A stretch of DNA of 64,000 nucleotides, taken from positions 3,224,001 through 3,288,000 of the forward strand of contig CP053154.1 of assembly GCA_014607495.2 (NCBI GenBank), written 5' to 3'. Each line of letters starts with the position of its first letter. Position 1 is the stretch's first letter. The translations under genes were made by a program, and so were the position numbers. Positions 1-10,192 of the stretch are shown piece by piece. This stretch comes from Carposina sasakii (lineage: Eukaryota > Arthropoda > Insecta > Lepidoptera > Carposinidae). Below the pieces are notes generated by a model. It was not told the DNA's origin. It made no database searches and saw nothing but the letters and a program-made list of their open reading frames with translations.

Positions 1-705
1 AGGCATAGTAAGTACTTAAATCCATTTCATAACTTGATTATTACGTAAATAATTCAAAAACTAAATGTTGAAATATAAATTCCATGGCTTCTTTCTGGTT
101 ATTTTCATATTCGACATGTACTTAACGTAATATTAAAAAATCTACAATATTAAAAAATATCATAATATTTCGTATGCTAGCAGCACAGTAAAATTAAAGA
201 ATACTGCATTAAGCCATGCGTATGCCAGACAACGTCAGAAAGTACCGCAGATAATGGCCTCTACATAACGCCATCTAAATAGAGAGGCCAAGAGAGAACG
301 GCAGAGAGGAGGTGCAATATAAATATATAATAAAGTCACAAAGGACTCTGTAATGCAAGGTAATCATAAAAACCCTGTCAAGTTTCTTTGCCGTTCTTCT
401 TGTGCAAGAATAACAAAACTGTCGGATTATTTTTTACCCGACTGCGCGAAGCAAAGGAGTGGTATTGTGTTTAACAGCCTATGTATGTTTGTATGTTCCT
501 TTGAAGCACTACACAGACCAAACGCCTGTGCCGATTTTTATGATTCGTACGTCAATCGATTCGTTTAGGATCTATATCGATTGAAAGTTGCGTAACAACC
601 ATTCTCACATATAAGTTTTTAGACAGCAGCAAGACGAAAACTTCTTGCTGCCGAGCATGTTGAGCATGTTTCTTGAAGCGTACCTATTAGTAGCTAGGTA
701 CTCAT
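1..705. other. AT-rich intergenic DNA
   Basis: No gene or RNA is recognisable. The stretch is AT-rich with short stop-interrupted frames. Near 653-671 the 9-mer GAGCATGTT occurs twice in tandem. A stretch around 430-590 (CCCGACTGCGCGAAGC and downstream) resembles dispersed lepidopteran repeat sequence but was not classified. Confidence 0.5.
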
Positions 706-730
706 AACAAAAAAGTATAAAATAAAAAAC

Positions 731-771
731 ATAATTAAAAAAATCCAAAAACCCGACTGCTTAAAAAGAAC
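731..771 (-). repeat. end fragment of the AGCAGTCGGG repeat family
   Basis: This is the reverse complement of the terminal sequence seen at 4245-4290 (GGTTCTTTTTTTAGCAGTC and the GGGTTTTTGG that follows). It is an isolated, inverted terminal piece of the same dispersed element that spans 1430-4290. Confidence 0.6.
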
Positions 772-949
772 TAAACTATGTAGGTAATTGGATTGGATTT
801 TTTAAATTATTTGGCTTTAGTATTACTTTGGTAATAATTAATTTTGTAATATTTATGAAAATATTTGCATGCCACATTTTTTGGCAAACCATGTCTCTTA
901 TCCAATAATGTAATAAATAATTATTTCATTTGAATAGTAAACGTAAACG

Positions 950-1085
950 TGAATAATCAATGACAAGTCGCTATCTTATCGCTAGAGAGAATGCCTGAGT
1001 TCCTTAGTCGACTCTTACGACATACACGAAAGGAGATACAGGTGATCTATACTAGTGAAACACCGCATCAGCAAAGGACTATATA
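950..1085 (+). repeat. dispersed repeat, TTCCTTAGTCGACTC family, copy 1
   Basis: The order of words is AATGACAAGTCGCTA, GAGAGAATGCC, TTCCTTAGTCGACTCTTACG and ACACGAAAGGAGAT. The same order recurs near 4925-5375 (interrupted by a Helitron), 14100-14240, 29080-29230 (inverted) and 36415-36560. No coding frame runs through all copies, so the class is unresolved; a LINE-derived piece or a SINE-like sequence are both possible. Confidence 0.6.
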
Positions 1086-1701
1086 AAGCAATCAAAGAAA
1101 TTTCTTCCCTCAAAAGTCAATACTTTCTCCCGTAACCCGTGCACCGCCAATACTGTTTTCTATCAACAATTGTTATTACCACCTCCTTAGCACCTCTACT
1201 TTATTCTTCCTCCATGACAGATACACACAAGTATGCGGGTATTTTTGTGGCTTATGCGGGATTATCCCAGCGAGGTCTAATGCTGCTCTCCATCACTAAC
1301 GAACTCCGCGATATCAAAGAATGAGAGCTCACTGATGGACAGAGCCGAAATAAACTCGTTCTAATGCATTCTTTCAGGATTTCGCGAAATTTATTAACGG
1401 CCTTGTAGGAAATACGAACTTTCATTTTTAACCGACTTCAAAAAAAGGAGGAGGTTCTCAATTCGTCTGTATGTATATTTATTTTTTTTTATGTATGTTC
1501 ACCGATATTTCCGTCAATTATAGACAGATTTCAAAAATATTTTTTTTGTTGGATAGAGTTCACTTCTGAGGTGGTCCCATTTTCACCAGGTAAGGATCTG
1601 ATGATGGGATCCAGGAGAAATCAAGGGCAACCACCGAAAATTGTATGCTCGTATGGTGCTTTTGTTACGTAATCATGTTTTACTCAGGTATATGCTTCAG
1701 G

Positions 1702-2590
1702 GTGTCAACATCTAATGCTGCTGTGCTGATGATGAATCTACAGAACTCCTTAACGGTTAGGAGTTGGGATACAGTACTGCAATAGGTCGATAAAAACTAT
1801 TTAGTAGTATATAAGGCTAATGTGTTACTTGAATCACATCTGATGCTGCTGTGCTGATGATGAAGCTACAGAACTCCTTAACGGTTAGGAGTTGGGAGAC
1901 AGTACTGCAATAGGTCGATAAAAACTATTTAGTAGTATATAAGGCTAATGTGTTACTTGAATCAACATCTGATGCTGCTGTGCTGATGATGAAGCTACAG
2001 AACTCCTTAACGGTTAGGAGTTGGGAGACAGTACTGCAATAGGTCGATAAAAATTATTTAGTAGTATATAAGGCTAATGTGTTACTTGAATCAATATCTG
2101 ATGCTGCTGTGCTGATGATGAAGCTACAGAACTCCTTAACGGTTAGGAGTTGGGAGACAGTACAGCAATTGGTCGATGAAAACTATTTAGTAGTGTGTAG
2201 GGCTGACATGTTACTTGAATCAACATCTGATGCTGCTGTGCTGATGATGAAGCTACAGAACTCCTTAACGGTTAGGAGTTGGGAGACAGTACTGCAATTG
2301 GTCGATGAAAACTATTTAGTAGTATGTAGGGCTAACGTGTTACTTGAATCAACCTCTGATGCTGCTGTGCTGATGATGAAGCTACAGAACTCCTTAACGG
2401 TTAGGAGTTGGGAGACAGTACTGCAATTGGTCGATGGAAACTATTTAGTACTATGTAGGGCTAACGTGTTACTTGAATCAACATCTGATGCTGCTGTTCT
2501 GACGATGAAGCTACAGAACTCCTTAACGGTTAGGAGTTGGGAGACAGTACTGCAATTGGTCGATGGAAACTATAATGTAGGGCTAACGTG
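1702..2590 (+). repeat. 129-bp tandem array, about seven units
   Basis: Unit starts (GAATCA word) fall at about 1703, 1831, 1959, 2088, 2217, 2346 and 2475, giving a period of 129 bp (128 once, through a single-base deletion). 129 is 43 codons, so reading frame is kept across units. Each unit contains a small hairpin with arms AACTCCT and AGGAGTT around eight bases. The first three units carry an in-frame TAG (CAATAGGTCG); the later units have CAATTGGTCG at that place and stay open. Confidence 0.92.
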
Positions 2591-2591
2591 A
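2079..2591 (+). CDS. open frame across the 43-residue repeats (doubtful gene)
   Basis: The last four units of the 129-bp array are open in one frame and give about 170 residues, built of four 43-residue repeats containing SDAAVLMMKLQNSLTVRSWE and LVDENYLVVCRA or close variants. The frame begins at a GTG. In-frame ATGs exist inside every unit (the LMMK word) and at 2208. No promoter, splice site or homologous protein is recognised, and the upstream units are stop-interrupted. It may be a chance open array in a mobile element, or a remnant of an element-encoded repeat protein. Confidence 0.25.
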   Translation: MLLESISDAAVLMMKLQNSLTVRSWETVQQLVDENYLVVCRADMLLESTSDAAVLMMKLQNSLTVRSWETVLQLVDENYLVVCRANVLLESTSDAAVLMMKLQNSLTVRSWETVLQLVDGNYLVLCRANVLLESTSDAAVLTMKLQNSLTVRSWETVLQLVDGNYNVGLT

Positions 2592-2645
2592 TACTTATAC
2601 GGGTAGGTACTAGTCCTGAGATGGTAACTATGAAAATCTTAGGTA

Positions 2646-3037
2646 TACATGGTGTTTTTTCGTTGCCACTCTTAACTAAGGGTACGTACTCTATACATCA
2701 AATAAAGTAACTTTATGCAAAATGAAAAAATGCTGAGAAACGATGTAAATTTTTTTCAAACAATTTTATTATTAGGTACTTGATCGGCGAAATGTATAGT
2801 GTCCAGTGTTTATGTTAGTTTTTTCATAGACAGATATTAATTATTTCTCGTGAAAAATCTTGCTGCGCGCGTCTATGTGCATTCATGCAGAAAAACGCAG
2901 TCTATTTACTCAACTTTGGACCCTAATATTTTGGAAACCAGACACTTCCCAGGTATGCTTCCAAGGAGAAAAATGATCGTGATGATGAGGAGATTACGTA
3001 GTTTTCGGGAACGTTGATGACCGAAAATCACCCTGTA
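2646..3037 (-). mobile_element. MITE family A (TACAGGGTG termini), copy 1
   Basis: About 390 bp running from TACATGGTGTTTTTTCG to AAAATCACCCTGTA. It has imperfect terminal inverted repeats of the form TACAGGGTGxTTTTTxGTxG. Other copies lie at 11807-12205, 12289-12529 (truncated), 23517-23919, 38218-38361 (truncated) and 63597-64000. No coding capacity, so it is non-autonomous; the transposase superfamily was not assigned. Confidence 0.85.
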
Positions 3038-3087
3038 TAAACTAGCATCTATTTAAGTCCACAACGCATTAACACAACTAAAAATCG

Positions 3088-3650
3088 AGAAATAAACAGA
3101 CTTTTAAAAAAAATTTAACCGACTTCAAACTTTAACTAAAAAGCGATAAATAACGTAACTCATTTATCTACTTAATACATATTAAATATCTCAAATTATT
3201 TAAATATTTACAACTTAATACCTAATACTTTAACGAAGTCATCTTTAACTATTTAAATATTTATAATTATCACTTATTTTTGGAGTCGGTGCCAGCCAAA
3301 CAAATAACCCACACTAAATAGTAAAACCAGGAAAAGGAAATTGCATTACCGCTGCCTACTACACCGTATTGTATTTTGCCGTGTGTGTGGCTTTGCCGGC
3401 TGCGCACGTTCATCAACACAACAGACTACATTACCTAGGCTGGCACCGACTCCAAAAAATAAGTGATAATTATAAATATTTAAATAGTTAAAGATGACTT
3501 CGTTAAAGTATTAGGTATTAAGTTGTAAATATTTAAATAATTTGAGATATTTAATATGTATTAAGTAGATAAATGAGTTACGTTATTTATCGCTTTTTAG
3601 TTAAAGTTTGAAGTCGGTTAATTTTTTTTTTTTAAAGTCTGTTTATTTCT
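3088..3650. repeat. long near-perfect palindrome, 210-bp arms
   Basis: The left arm 3088-3297 (AGAAATAAACAGAC to GAGTCGGTGCCAGCC) and right arm 3438-3650 are reverse complements of each other. The only differences I can see are lengths of A/T runs. They flank a 140-bp loop (3298-3437). A transcript across it would fold into a long double-stranded hairpin. Confidence 0.93.
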
Positions 3651-4006
3651 TTAAAAAACAAAATTCATGATGCAGTTCTTTTAACTTAGCTTTAAGTAAA
3701 TCCCCCTTAGTTTTAACAAAATCTTTACGTGTGAAATACCTACTTTGCATATTCATTGCAAAATTTTTAAAAATATTGTTTCATCAATTTTCTATAGCTT
3801 TGCATGTGTTTTGTTTTAATTTTATGGTTGTTTTCGTACTTTTTCATTTCAGTGAATAATTTGTTTCCAATCTATTTAAGGCAACGCATTGCTAAAGAAT
3901 GAATCCAAAACGGTCATGGCCGAAGGCTGACTGAGGGAAGTTTATTTTCATAGAAATATGAGCGAGGACTATAGGTAGGAGTTAAACTAAAAGAGAGTAA
4001 GCGAAT

Positions 4007-4129
4007 ATAAAATATTTTCTAATGATCGTAACATAACAACTGAACAGTCGGGATCCGACAGCTAAGCTAATATTTCAATGGATCCTGGCTGTTCAGTTGT
4101 TATGTTACGATCATTAGAAAATATTTTAT
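4007..4129. repeat. hairpin with 50-bp arms
   Basis: Arms 4007-4056 and 4080-4129 pair over 50 positions with two mismatches (AGTCGG against AGCCAG near the loop). The loop is 23 bases. The outer ends read ATAAAATATTTTCT and its complement. A foldback of this size could be a MITE or a small hairpin-RNA source. Confidence 0.9.
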
Positions 4130-4924
4130 GTTCTTCAATAGTATTCATTCCATAATAATATTATAGAATTCTAGACCACCGGATATCTTAAGGATTGTTT
4201 TTTTTCTTTTCTGTTTTTTTTTTATTATGTGCCTACATTATTTGGTTCTTTTTTTAGCAGTCGGGTTTTTGGATTTTTTAATTATTGTAAAAAAAGTCTA
4301 CGAATCGTGTTTCTGCAACAGCTAAAAGTAAGACAGTATAATGAAGAATTAGATTATCAAATATTGCATACCCAAGTTTTGTAGCTGAGAAAAATCGACG
4401 TAACCAACACCAATTTTACCAATTCGTCGTTTTAATCCTGTCCCCTTGGAATGTTCATACATATATGCAAAATGGACGATTCAATGGGTAACAGTAAAAA
4501 TGAGAAATCCCTACAAAGCGAAATTCCTTTATTTTATTCGTTCCGATTTTCATTACACTTGCAAATATTTCATTCTTCATGAATTTAGCGAATCTTTACA
4601 GGAGAGAAAAAATATTCCGATTCAAACTTGTACAAACATGGCGGCGGCTGTGTTTTTGAAAAGTGTTTAGCCAGTTCCCTCGAATTTCGTGGAAATTATT
4701 CATACGGTATGGATGGCTATTTTTATGTATACCTCTTACCGTTGTTTTCAAAATCTATCCACTTACAGCCAATAGCTATAATGAAGATTGACTTTAAATT
4801 AAATTCGCTGCAGACCAAACACGATCATATAGACAAGACCGTGTTCCCGAAATTGAGTAGCTAGGACTATAAGATCATAAAGGAGACACAGCCGCGTCTA
4901 ACATATCGGAACACATGTAAATCA

Positions 4925-5375
4925 TCAGTGACTAGTTGCTAGCTTATCGCCTGAGAGAATTCCCGTGTTCCTTAGTCGACTCTTATTTACGACTAGTGGA
5001 CGCCCGCGACTCCGTCCGCGTGGACTACAGAAAAAAAAACAAAATATCGAAATTATCCAGGATAAAAACATTTTCCCGGGATAAAAAGTAGCCTATATGT
5101 TAAGTGGGACCCGTCACAATATATTCCTGAAAACTGCATCGAAATCGGTTCAGCAGAGATTAGCGTGCACAAACGCACAGACAAACAGACAAAAATTCCA
5201 AAAATCATTGTTTTGGGTACTATTGCATTGATAAAGGTATTCTATAATATTTTTACTTATATATCGTCCATGTACAGACAGCGATCCGTTACATTTTTAG
5301 TATATGTTTAGATAGATGTACATGAAAGGAGATGCAACAAACGTATTCTTCTAGTAACGCCCCACATCAGAAGAC
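4925..5375 (+). repeat. dispersed repeat copy 2, split by a Helitron
   Basis: TTCCTTAGTCGACTCTTATT at 4970-4989 is followed by a Helitron end at 4993. The family resumes with ACATGAAAGGAGATGCAAC near 5320. The split shows the Helitron arrived after this repeat. Confidence 0.6.
4993..5278 (-). mobile_element. non-autonomous Helitron-like element
   Basis: Read on the minus strand, the element runs from TCTGTACATGGACGA (5278) to the 3' end CCGCGTGG...GCGTCCACTAG, whose CTAG (4993-4996) is followed by T. A GC-rich hairpin (GACGGAGTCGCGGGCGTCC region) lies just before the CTAG. A 5'-TC, a 3' hairpin and CTRR are Helitron hallmarks. Internal text such as GAAATCGGTTCAGCAGAGAT is typical of lepidopteran Helitron copies. 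No Rep/helicase frame is present. Confidence 0.75.
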
Positions 5376-5379
5376 TCAA

Positions 5380-6365
5380 ATAATTTGCGAACTTATTTTA
5401 TTTAGCAGCAGAACAGAACTGTCTGTCGTCGTTCAAAATGTAAACGAATGAATCAAAATATAAAGAAACTTTACGACTGAACGGAACACAATTTAAAATA
5501 AACCATTTCGTGCGCATTTATATTTCTGCAACAATATCAAAGCAATGTGATCTCCAATTCACTTCACAATCACAAACGAGCCGGACAGTAACTTCGCGTT
5601 CTTTGATCGTGGTGTAAAATAGGAAAGTTCTCGAGATTCGTCCAATGATAGTGTAGACAATGCTTTAGGAAATTAGATTGGGCTTGAAGTCTGGGCACGT
5701 GGCTGACCTGACTGGGTGGGCCACTAGTGACACTACGGACACTGCGGACTTGCAAACTGACCCCAATTAAGTTTAAAGCAAGCCAGTTGTTTTTTTTTTT
5801 TTAATAGGTCTAATTGTAGGCAGTAAAAGTCATATAAATCTCTTGTTAGATCTAATAATACCCATCATATCTATGTACTTATTTATATCATTTTCACCTG
5901 ATGAGAGATAAGTAGTAACGATATAGTCTTAAATACATAAGTATTGCATGCAAACTTATACGTAAATTATTCTATAACTAAACAAATTACAATAAGTAGG
6001 TACATAATATAACTTTGATTCTTGCCCAATTCAAAGCAATGTTGTCCAAAGTCGGATAACTCCCAAAACTTTAATGCAGTCAATAAATTCTTGGCTCCAA
6101 CCCCACAATAGGATAGCTCCATTGTTTCAGTGGTATTCATGTTACAAGTTGCCTATTTGCGCCGGAAGCGACGTGCAAACTTAAACAAGCTCTTTGTCGC
6201 GTCTTTGTCCACCTGCTAACAGCGCAATTCTGCAACAAATCACAGGTGCCTACTCTCTCCAGATCGGGGTACTTTGGCCAAATTACAAATAGTTTTCCAA
6301 GTGTTGGTGTGGAATAATAAAACTTGAAGGGGGCTTGAGTGCTTTGACTTACTTTGTACAGAACT
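5380..6365. other. intergenic, nothing recognised
   Basis: AT-rich DNA without a supported gene. Short open stretches on the minus strand (5570-5755, 6137-6427) lack ATG, splice or family support. Confidence 0.5.
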
Positions 6366-6366
6366 A

Positions 6367-6560
6367 CTAGTGGACGCCCGCGACTCCGTCCGCGTGGACT
6401 GCAGAAAATCTTATTCTCGTTGACCAAATTGTGGATCTAAACCATTCTCGAACCCACTTGAATCCACACAAAAAGTCATCAAAATCGGTCCAGCCGTTTA
6501 GAAGGAGTTCAAATTACAGGCACACAAACAGAAGATTTATATACATATAAAGATAGACTT
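6367..6560 (-). mobile_element. second Helitron-like copy, shorter
   Basis: It starts with the same CTAGTGGACGCCCGCGACTC terminus as the copy at 4993. It continues through CGGTCCAGCCGTTTAGAAGG and a run of ACACAAACAGAAG. The distal end near 6560 is not sharp. Confidence 0.7.
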
Positions 6561-6724
6561 GTGGTGTCATTCTTATATAGATCAAGGATAGTTTTATATC
6601 CTACTAATAGAAATAATACTCTCCCTGCCAACACACTGATATGATTTATTTACCTACAGATGAACCTAAGATGAGGATTTTTTCTGGCGACATAAATATT
6701 ATTCCTTGTCATGTTTTTCTCAAA

Positions 6725-7680
6725 AAAAAGCGGCCAAGTACGAGTCGGACTCGCCCATGAAGGGTGCCGTATGAAAGGTAATGCAATTTACCTTTCATAC
6801 GGAACCCCTTCATGGGTTTGCGATTTATGACGTATTAAAAAAAAACTACTAACTAGATCTTGTTGAAACCAATTTTCAGTGGAAGTTTGCATGGTAATGT
6901 ACATCATATATTTTTAGCGGTGATAGCCCAGTGGTTAAGACGTGCACCTTCCAAGCGGGAGGCGTAAGTTCGATCTCAGTCACGGGCCTGTACCAATGAA
7001 TTTATATCATGTATAGATTTTAATGTTGCAAAATTATCACTTAGAGTTAGCTCGTGCCTCGGAAAGCACGTAAAACCGTTGGTCCTGCGCCTGATCTCTC
7101 TCCGGTCGTGTCGGCTTTCCGTCCCATCGGGCTATGAGAGTAACGGAATAGAGAGTACATCTGTGTTTGTGCACACACTTGTGCACTATAATATCTCCTG
7201 CGTACCTGGCTAATCTCCGTAGAGATTAGTCGCCTTGGCCGAAATACGGTCGGAGATCATCATCATCATTTTTTTTTGTTTTATCTTTCATTTATTTTAG
7301 AAGTTACAAGGGGATGGAACACGCATTTTGGAAGTGTCTCTCGCGCAAACTATTCAGTTTAGTAAAAAATGATATTAGAAATCTCAATACATATCATTTT
7401 TGAAGACCTATCCATACCCCACACGTATGGGTTTAATGAAAAAATATTTTTGAGTTTCAGTTCAAAGTATGGGGAACCCCCAATTTTTTTTGTGTTTTTT
7501 TCTACTTGTATTTTTGTGTAATCTTCATGCGGTTTACAGAATACATCTACTTAACAAGTTTCAATAGTGGTTGTTCTTATAGTTTAGGAAAAAAGTGGCT
7601 CTGACATACGGACGGACAGATAGACATGACGAAACTATAAGGGTTCCGTTTTTTGCAATTTGGCTACGGAACCCTAAAAA
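6725..7680 (+). mobile_element. dispersed repeat (GGCCAAGTACGAGTCGGACT) with a nested SINE
   Basis: The left end is GCGGCCAAGTACGAGTCGG and the right end AAGGGTTCCG and GGCTACGGAACCCTAAAAA. An inverted remnant of the left end lies at 12945-13000. Just inside the left end, 6757-6820 is a palindrome with about 27-bp arms (CCCATGAAGG...CCTTCATGGG). No open frame. A complete SINE at 6916-7269 interrupts it. Confidence 0.7.
6916..7269 (+). mobile_element. tRNA-derived SINE (family 1), full length
   Basis: Starts AGCGGTGATAGCCCAGTGG, containing a pol III A-box-like TAGCCCAGTGG. A B-box-like GTTCGATCTC follows at 6968-6977. A conserved body (CGTGCCTCGGAAAGCACG, GGTCCTGCGCCTGATCTC) leads to an (ATC)n tail at about 7257-7269. 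A second full copy is at 55013 and a 5'-truncated inverted copy at 42984. Confidence 0.88.
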
Positions 7681-7866
7681 AATAAACTCTTCATAGGATA
7701 ACAATGTTATTTTCATGAACGGCGGAAATTGCCGTTATGTGGAAACTTTTAAAATCTTATGTATAAATCGTAAAATTTTCCAGCGAAATTGTCTAAGCAT
7801 TTAAACTTTTAAAAACTTTTCTATTATCCTTTATAAAATAGAAGCCAATAGTTTACTAGATTTCTA

Positions 7867-9138
7867 GTTATTCTCTTTAATTCGTGTTTGCGACTCTCCC
7901 ACTATCCCTTCCAGTGGAAACTTGCACAAGTAGTTATGATACTTAAACCTGGAAAACAGCCTGAGGACGTCTCATCCTACAGACCAATTAGCCTTCTACC
8001 TCTGGTCGGGAAGCTGTTTGAAAAGTTAATCCTCAATAGAATGTATCCTTACTTAAACACTATTCTCCCTGGGCACCAATTTGGCTTTAGACAAAGGCAT
8101 GGCACCATCGAGCAGGTGCATAGATTGACAGATACCATCACCTATACGCTAGAGAATAAAAAATACTGCTCAGCTGTGTTCCTAGATATAAGCCAGGCCT
8201 TCGATAGGGTCTGGCATGACGGCCTCTTATTCAAGATTAAAAAACACCTGCCTCACTCCTTTTTCTCTATACTGAAAAGCTATCTTCACAAAAGATGCTT
8301 TGAAGTTAAGCTTAATAGTACTACGTCAGACTTGTTCGAAATCAGATCGGGTGTACCACAGGGGAGTATCTTGGGGCCCATAATGTATCTCATCTACACT
8401 GCCGACATTCCAGTTGATGATAACACCGTTATTGCCACATACGCCGACGATACTGCGATAATGTCAGTAAATGCAAACCCAGCACTCGCATCAGCAAACG
8501 TGCAAAAACACATAACGGAAATAGAACAATGGCTCAACATATGGAGAATAAAGGCTAATCAATCCAAATCAGTCCACGTTACCTTTACTCTGAGAAATGG
8601 TGACTGCCCACCGATCCTACTTAATGGTGAACAAATTCCTCATGATGTTACCGCAAAATACCTGGGCATGCATCTGGACAGAAGGCTGACATGGAAAAAG
8701 CATATCTGGACCAAAAGAAAAGCACTGGATACAAAACTGAGATCCATGTCCTGGCTGATTGGTAGAAAGTCTCAGTTAACTAACGAAAGCAAAATGACAG
8801 TTTACAAAACTATTTTAAAACCAGTTTGGACATATGGCATTGAACTCTGGGGAACAGCAAGTAACAGCAACATAGAAATTCTAGAAAGATTTCAGACAAA
8901 AGCCATTAGATCAATGTTCAACATCCCAAATTGCATTCAAAATAACTATATCCTGCAAGACTTGAGGCTCGATACTGTGAAACAAGAAATCGCTTCCCGA
9001 AGCCAGAAATACCAACAAAAATTAACAATACATGTTAATGCTTTGGCTGCCAATCTAAAAGGTTCAGGTAGTAATGCTTATTCAAGACTGAGAAGGAACA
9101 GTGTTTCAAACCTCGTAAAAAGATTCTCTAAAGAATAG
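7867..9138 (+). CDS. partial reverse transcriptase of a jockey-clade LINE
   Basis: The frame is open from the truncation point to the TAG at 9136-9138, about 423 residues. Visible RT motifs in order: ILKPGKQPEDVSSYRPISLL (fingers), FLDISQAFDRVWHDGLL (first catalytic Asp), SGVPQGSILGP (motif B) and YADDTAI (catalytic Asp pair), then the thumb with KYLGMHLDRRLTWKKH and a C-terminal tail ending in FSKE. The endonuclease domain and ORF1 are missing. With no start of its own the fragment is probably not translated as a functional enzyme, but no stop or frameshift has built up. It resembles jockey-clade ORF2 proteins of insects. Confidence 0.92.
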   Translation, partial: VILFNSCLRLSHYPFQWKLAQVVMILKPGKQPEDVSSYRPISLLPLVGKLFEKLILNRMYPYLNTILPGHQFGFRQRHGTIEQVHRLTDTITYTLENKKYCSAVFLDISQAFDRVWHDGLLFKIKKHLPHSFFSILKSYLHKRCFEVKLNSTTSDLFEIRSGVPQGSILGPIMYLIYTADIPVDDNTVIATYADDTAIMSVNANPALASANVQKHITEIEQWLNIWRIKANQSKSVHVTFTLRNGDCPPILLNGEQIPHDVTAKYLGMHLDRRLTWKKHIWTKRKALDTKLRSMSWLIGRKSQLTNESKMTVYKTILKPVWTYGIELWGTASNSNIEILERFQTKAIRSMFNIPNCIQNNYILQDLRLDTVKQEIASRSQKYQQKLTIHVNALAANLKGSGSNAYSRLRRNSVSNLVKRFSKE

Positions 9139-9268
9139 CGATAGTGGTCAATGGACCACTTCCTTGCTGTACCAACAAAGTGACCAGAAAATACTCAGAC
9201 AAAGAAACAGCTAAATGTTTATGACAGATTGCTGTGTAAGCAGAAACATAGAAAAAAAAAAAAAAAAA
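7867..9268 (+). mobile_element. jockey-type non-LTR retrotransposon, 5'-truncated
   Basis: A 9-bp target-site duplication AGATTTCTA flanks it (7858-7866 and 9269-9277). The 3' end is a run of about 17 A. The body holds an uninterrupted reverse-transcriptase C-terminal frame. The 5' truncation inside the RT domain, the poly(A) tail and the intact duplication fit target-primed reverse transcription and a young insertion. Confidence 0.93.
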
Positions 9269-9424
9269 AGATTTCTAAGGAAAAAATATTTATTATAATA
9301 TACTTTTAAGTCAATTTCTGAAAAAGGCACTTGTTAAAAAAGGGACTGTTTTTGAAAATAATTTGCTATGGGAAATCTAAAATTTTGCATACTAATTTTA
9401 TTAACCCTTGATCGTAAATATTAC

Positions 9425-9770
9425 AGTCACGTCATCAGCCTATTGCAGTCCACTGCTGGACTTAGGCCTCCCCCAGGGCACGCCATAAGGCTACTGCCAT
9501 AGGGGCGTTTTCGCTAGTCACCACGCTGTGCAGGTGGGTTGATGACCGCAGTTTGTATTTTTGTTTTTAAATATAATAGTAATTTAGCATTATTATCTTG
9601 AGCAAATATTTGATTATCTCCTTGTGGTTACGTAGCATAAAATAAATTGAATACTTAACATTACACAGAACATCTATATTTATAATCATCATCACATCAA
9701 ATCAGCCTATTGCAGTCCACTGCTGGACGTAGGCCTGCCCCAGGGCACGCCAAAAAGCTCCAACTCCTGT
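9425..9770 (-). repeat. two 3'-end fragments of an RTE-like LINE
   Basis: At about 9430-9550 and 9685-9770 the plus strand reads CATCAGCCTATTGCAGTCCA and CTGGACGTAGGCCT. This is the reverse complement of the frame end coding EAYVQQWT seen in lepidopteran RTE-like LINEs, plus its (ATG)n-type tail. The same fragment type recurs near 11565, 17640-17865 (+), 34285 (-), 41465 (+) and 46640 (+). Confidence 0.75.
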
Positions 9771-9779
9771 TTTCGCCAT

Positions 9780-10190
9780 CAACGTAAACAATTTATATAA
9801 TATATTGACTATTTTCCACCGTTTGCACTATATAGAACTAAAATAACCTGTCGCCAACATTCCTTACACTATAGTGACATAATACGAAGACAAACTTTTA
9901 TACAAACGACTACCGCGTTTTAAACTTCCTTTGGCAATCTTCTTTAAAGAAATCTGTAGCAAGTAAATCGCACGAGAGCGGGCTGTCTGCCGGCGACACT
10001 CGTTCAATTCAATTTATTACAGTCTTTTATACGCCGCGCCTCCGTACTGCCATATAGCAGTTGCGGTCCTTAGTGACTAGCAACGCTACTGAATAGGTAG
10101 CTTGAGTACGCATTATAGGTTATACCTTTACCTCGCGACTATGTCTGATGTGCTCTATAAAAAAGTGCATTTATATCTGAAACAAGTCCA
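9780..10190. other. intergenic, nothing recognised
   Basis: No coding frame with support. A TTAGTGACTAGCAACGC stretch near 10070 recalls the dispersed TTCCTTAGTCGACTC family only weakly. Confidence 0.4.
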
Positions 10191-10192
10191 TA

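Larger units (their letters stand above)
1430..4290 (+). mobile_element. composite dispersed repeat from AACCGACTTC to AGCAGTCGGG
   Basis: The left end reads AACCGACTTCAAAAAAAGGA and the right end AGCAGTCGGGTTTTTGGAT. These two end sequences recur widely in lepidopteran genomes (general knowledge, not a search). Between them lie a 129-bp tandem array (1702-2590), a MITE (2646-3037), a long palindrome (3088-3650) and a short hairpin (4007-4129), so the block is probably one host repeat with nested insertions. The ends share CCGACT in inverted orientation, a weak terminal inverted repeat. No transposase frame is present. Confidence 0.5.

Noticed and set aside
6916..6990. tRNA gene
   Set aside because: It is followed by a conserved 280-bp body and an ATC tail that recur at 55013 and 42984, so it is a SINE.
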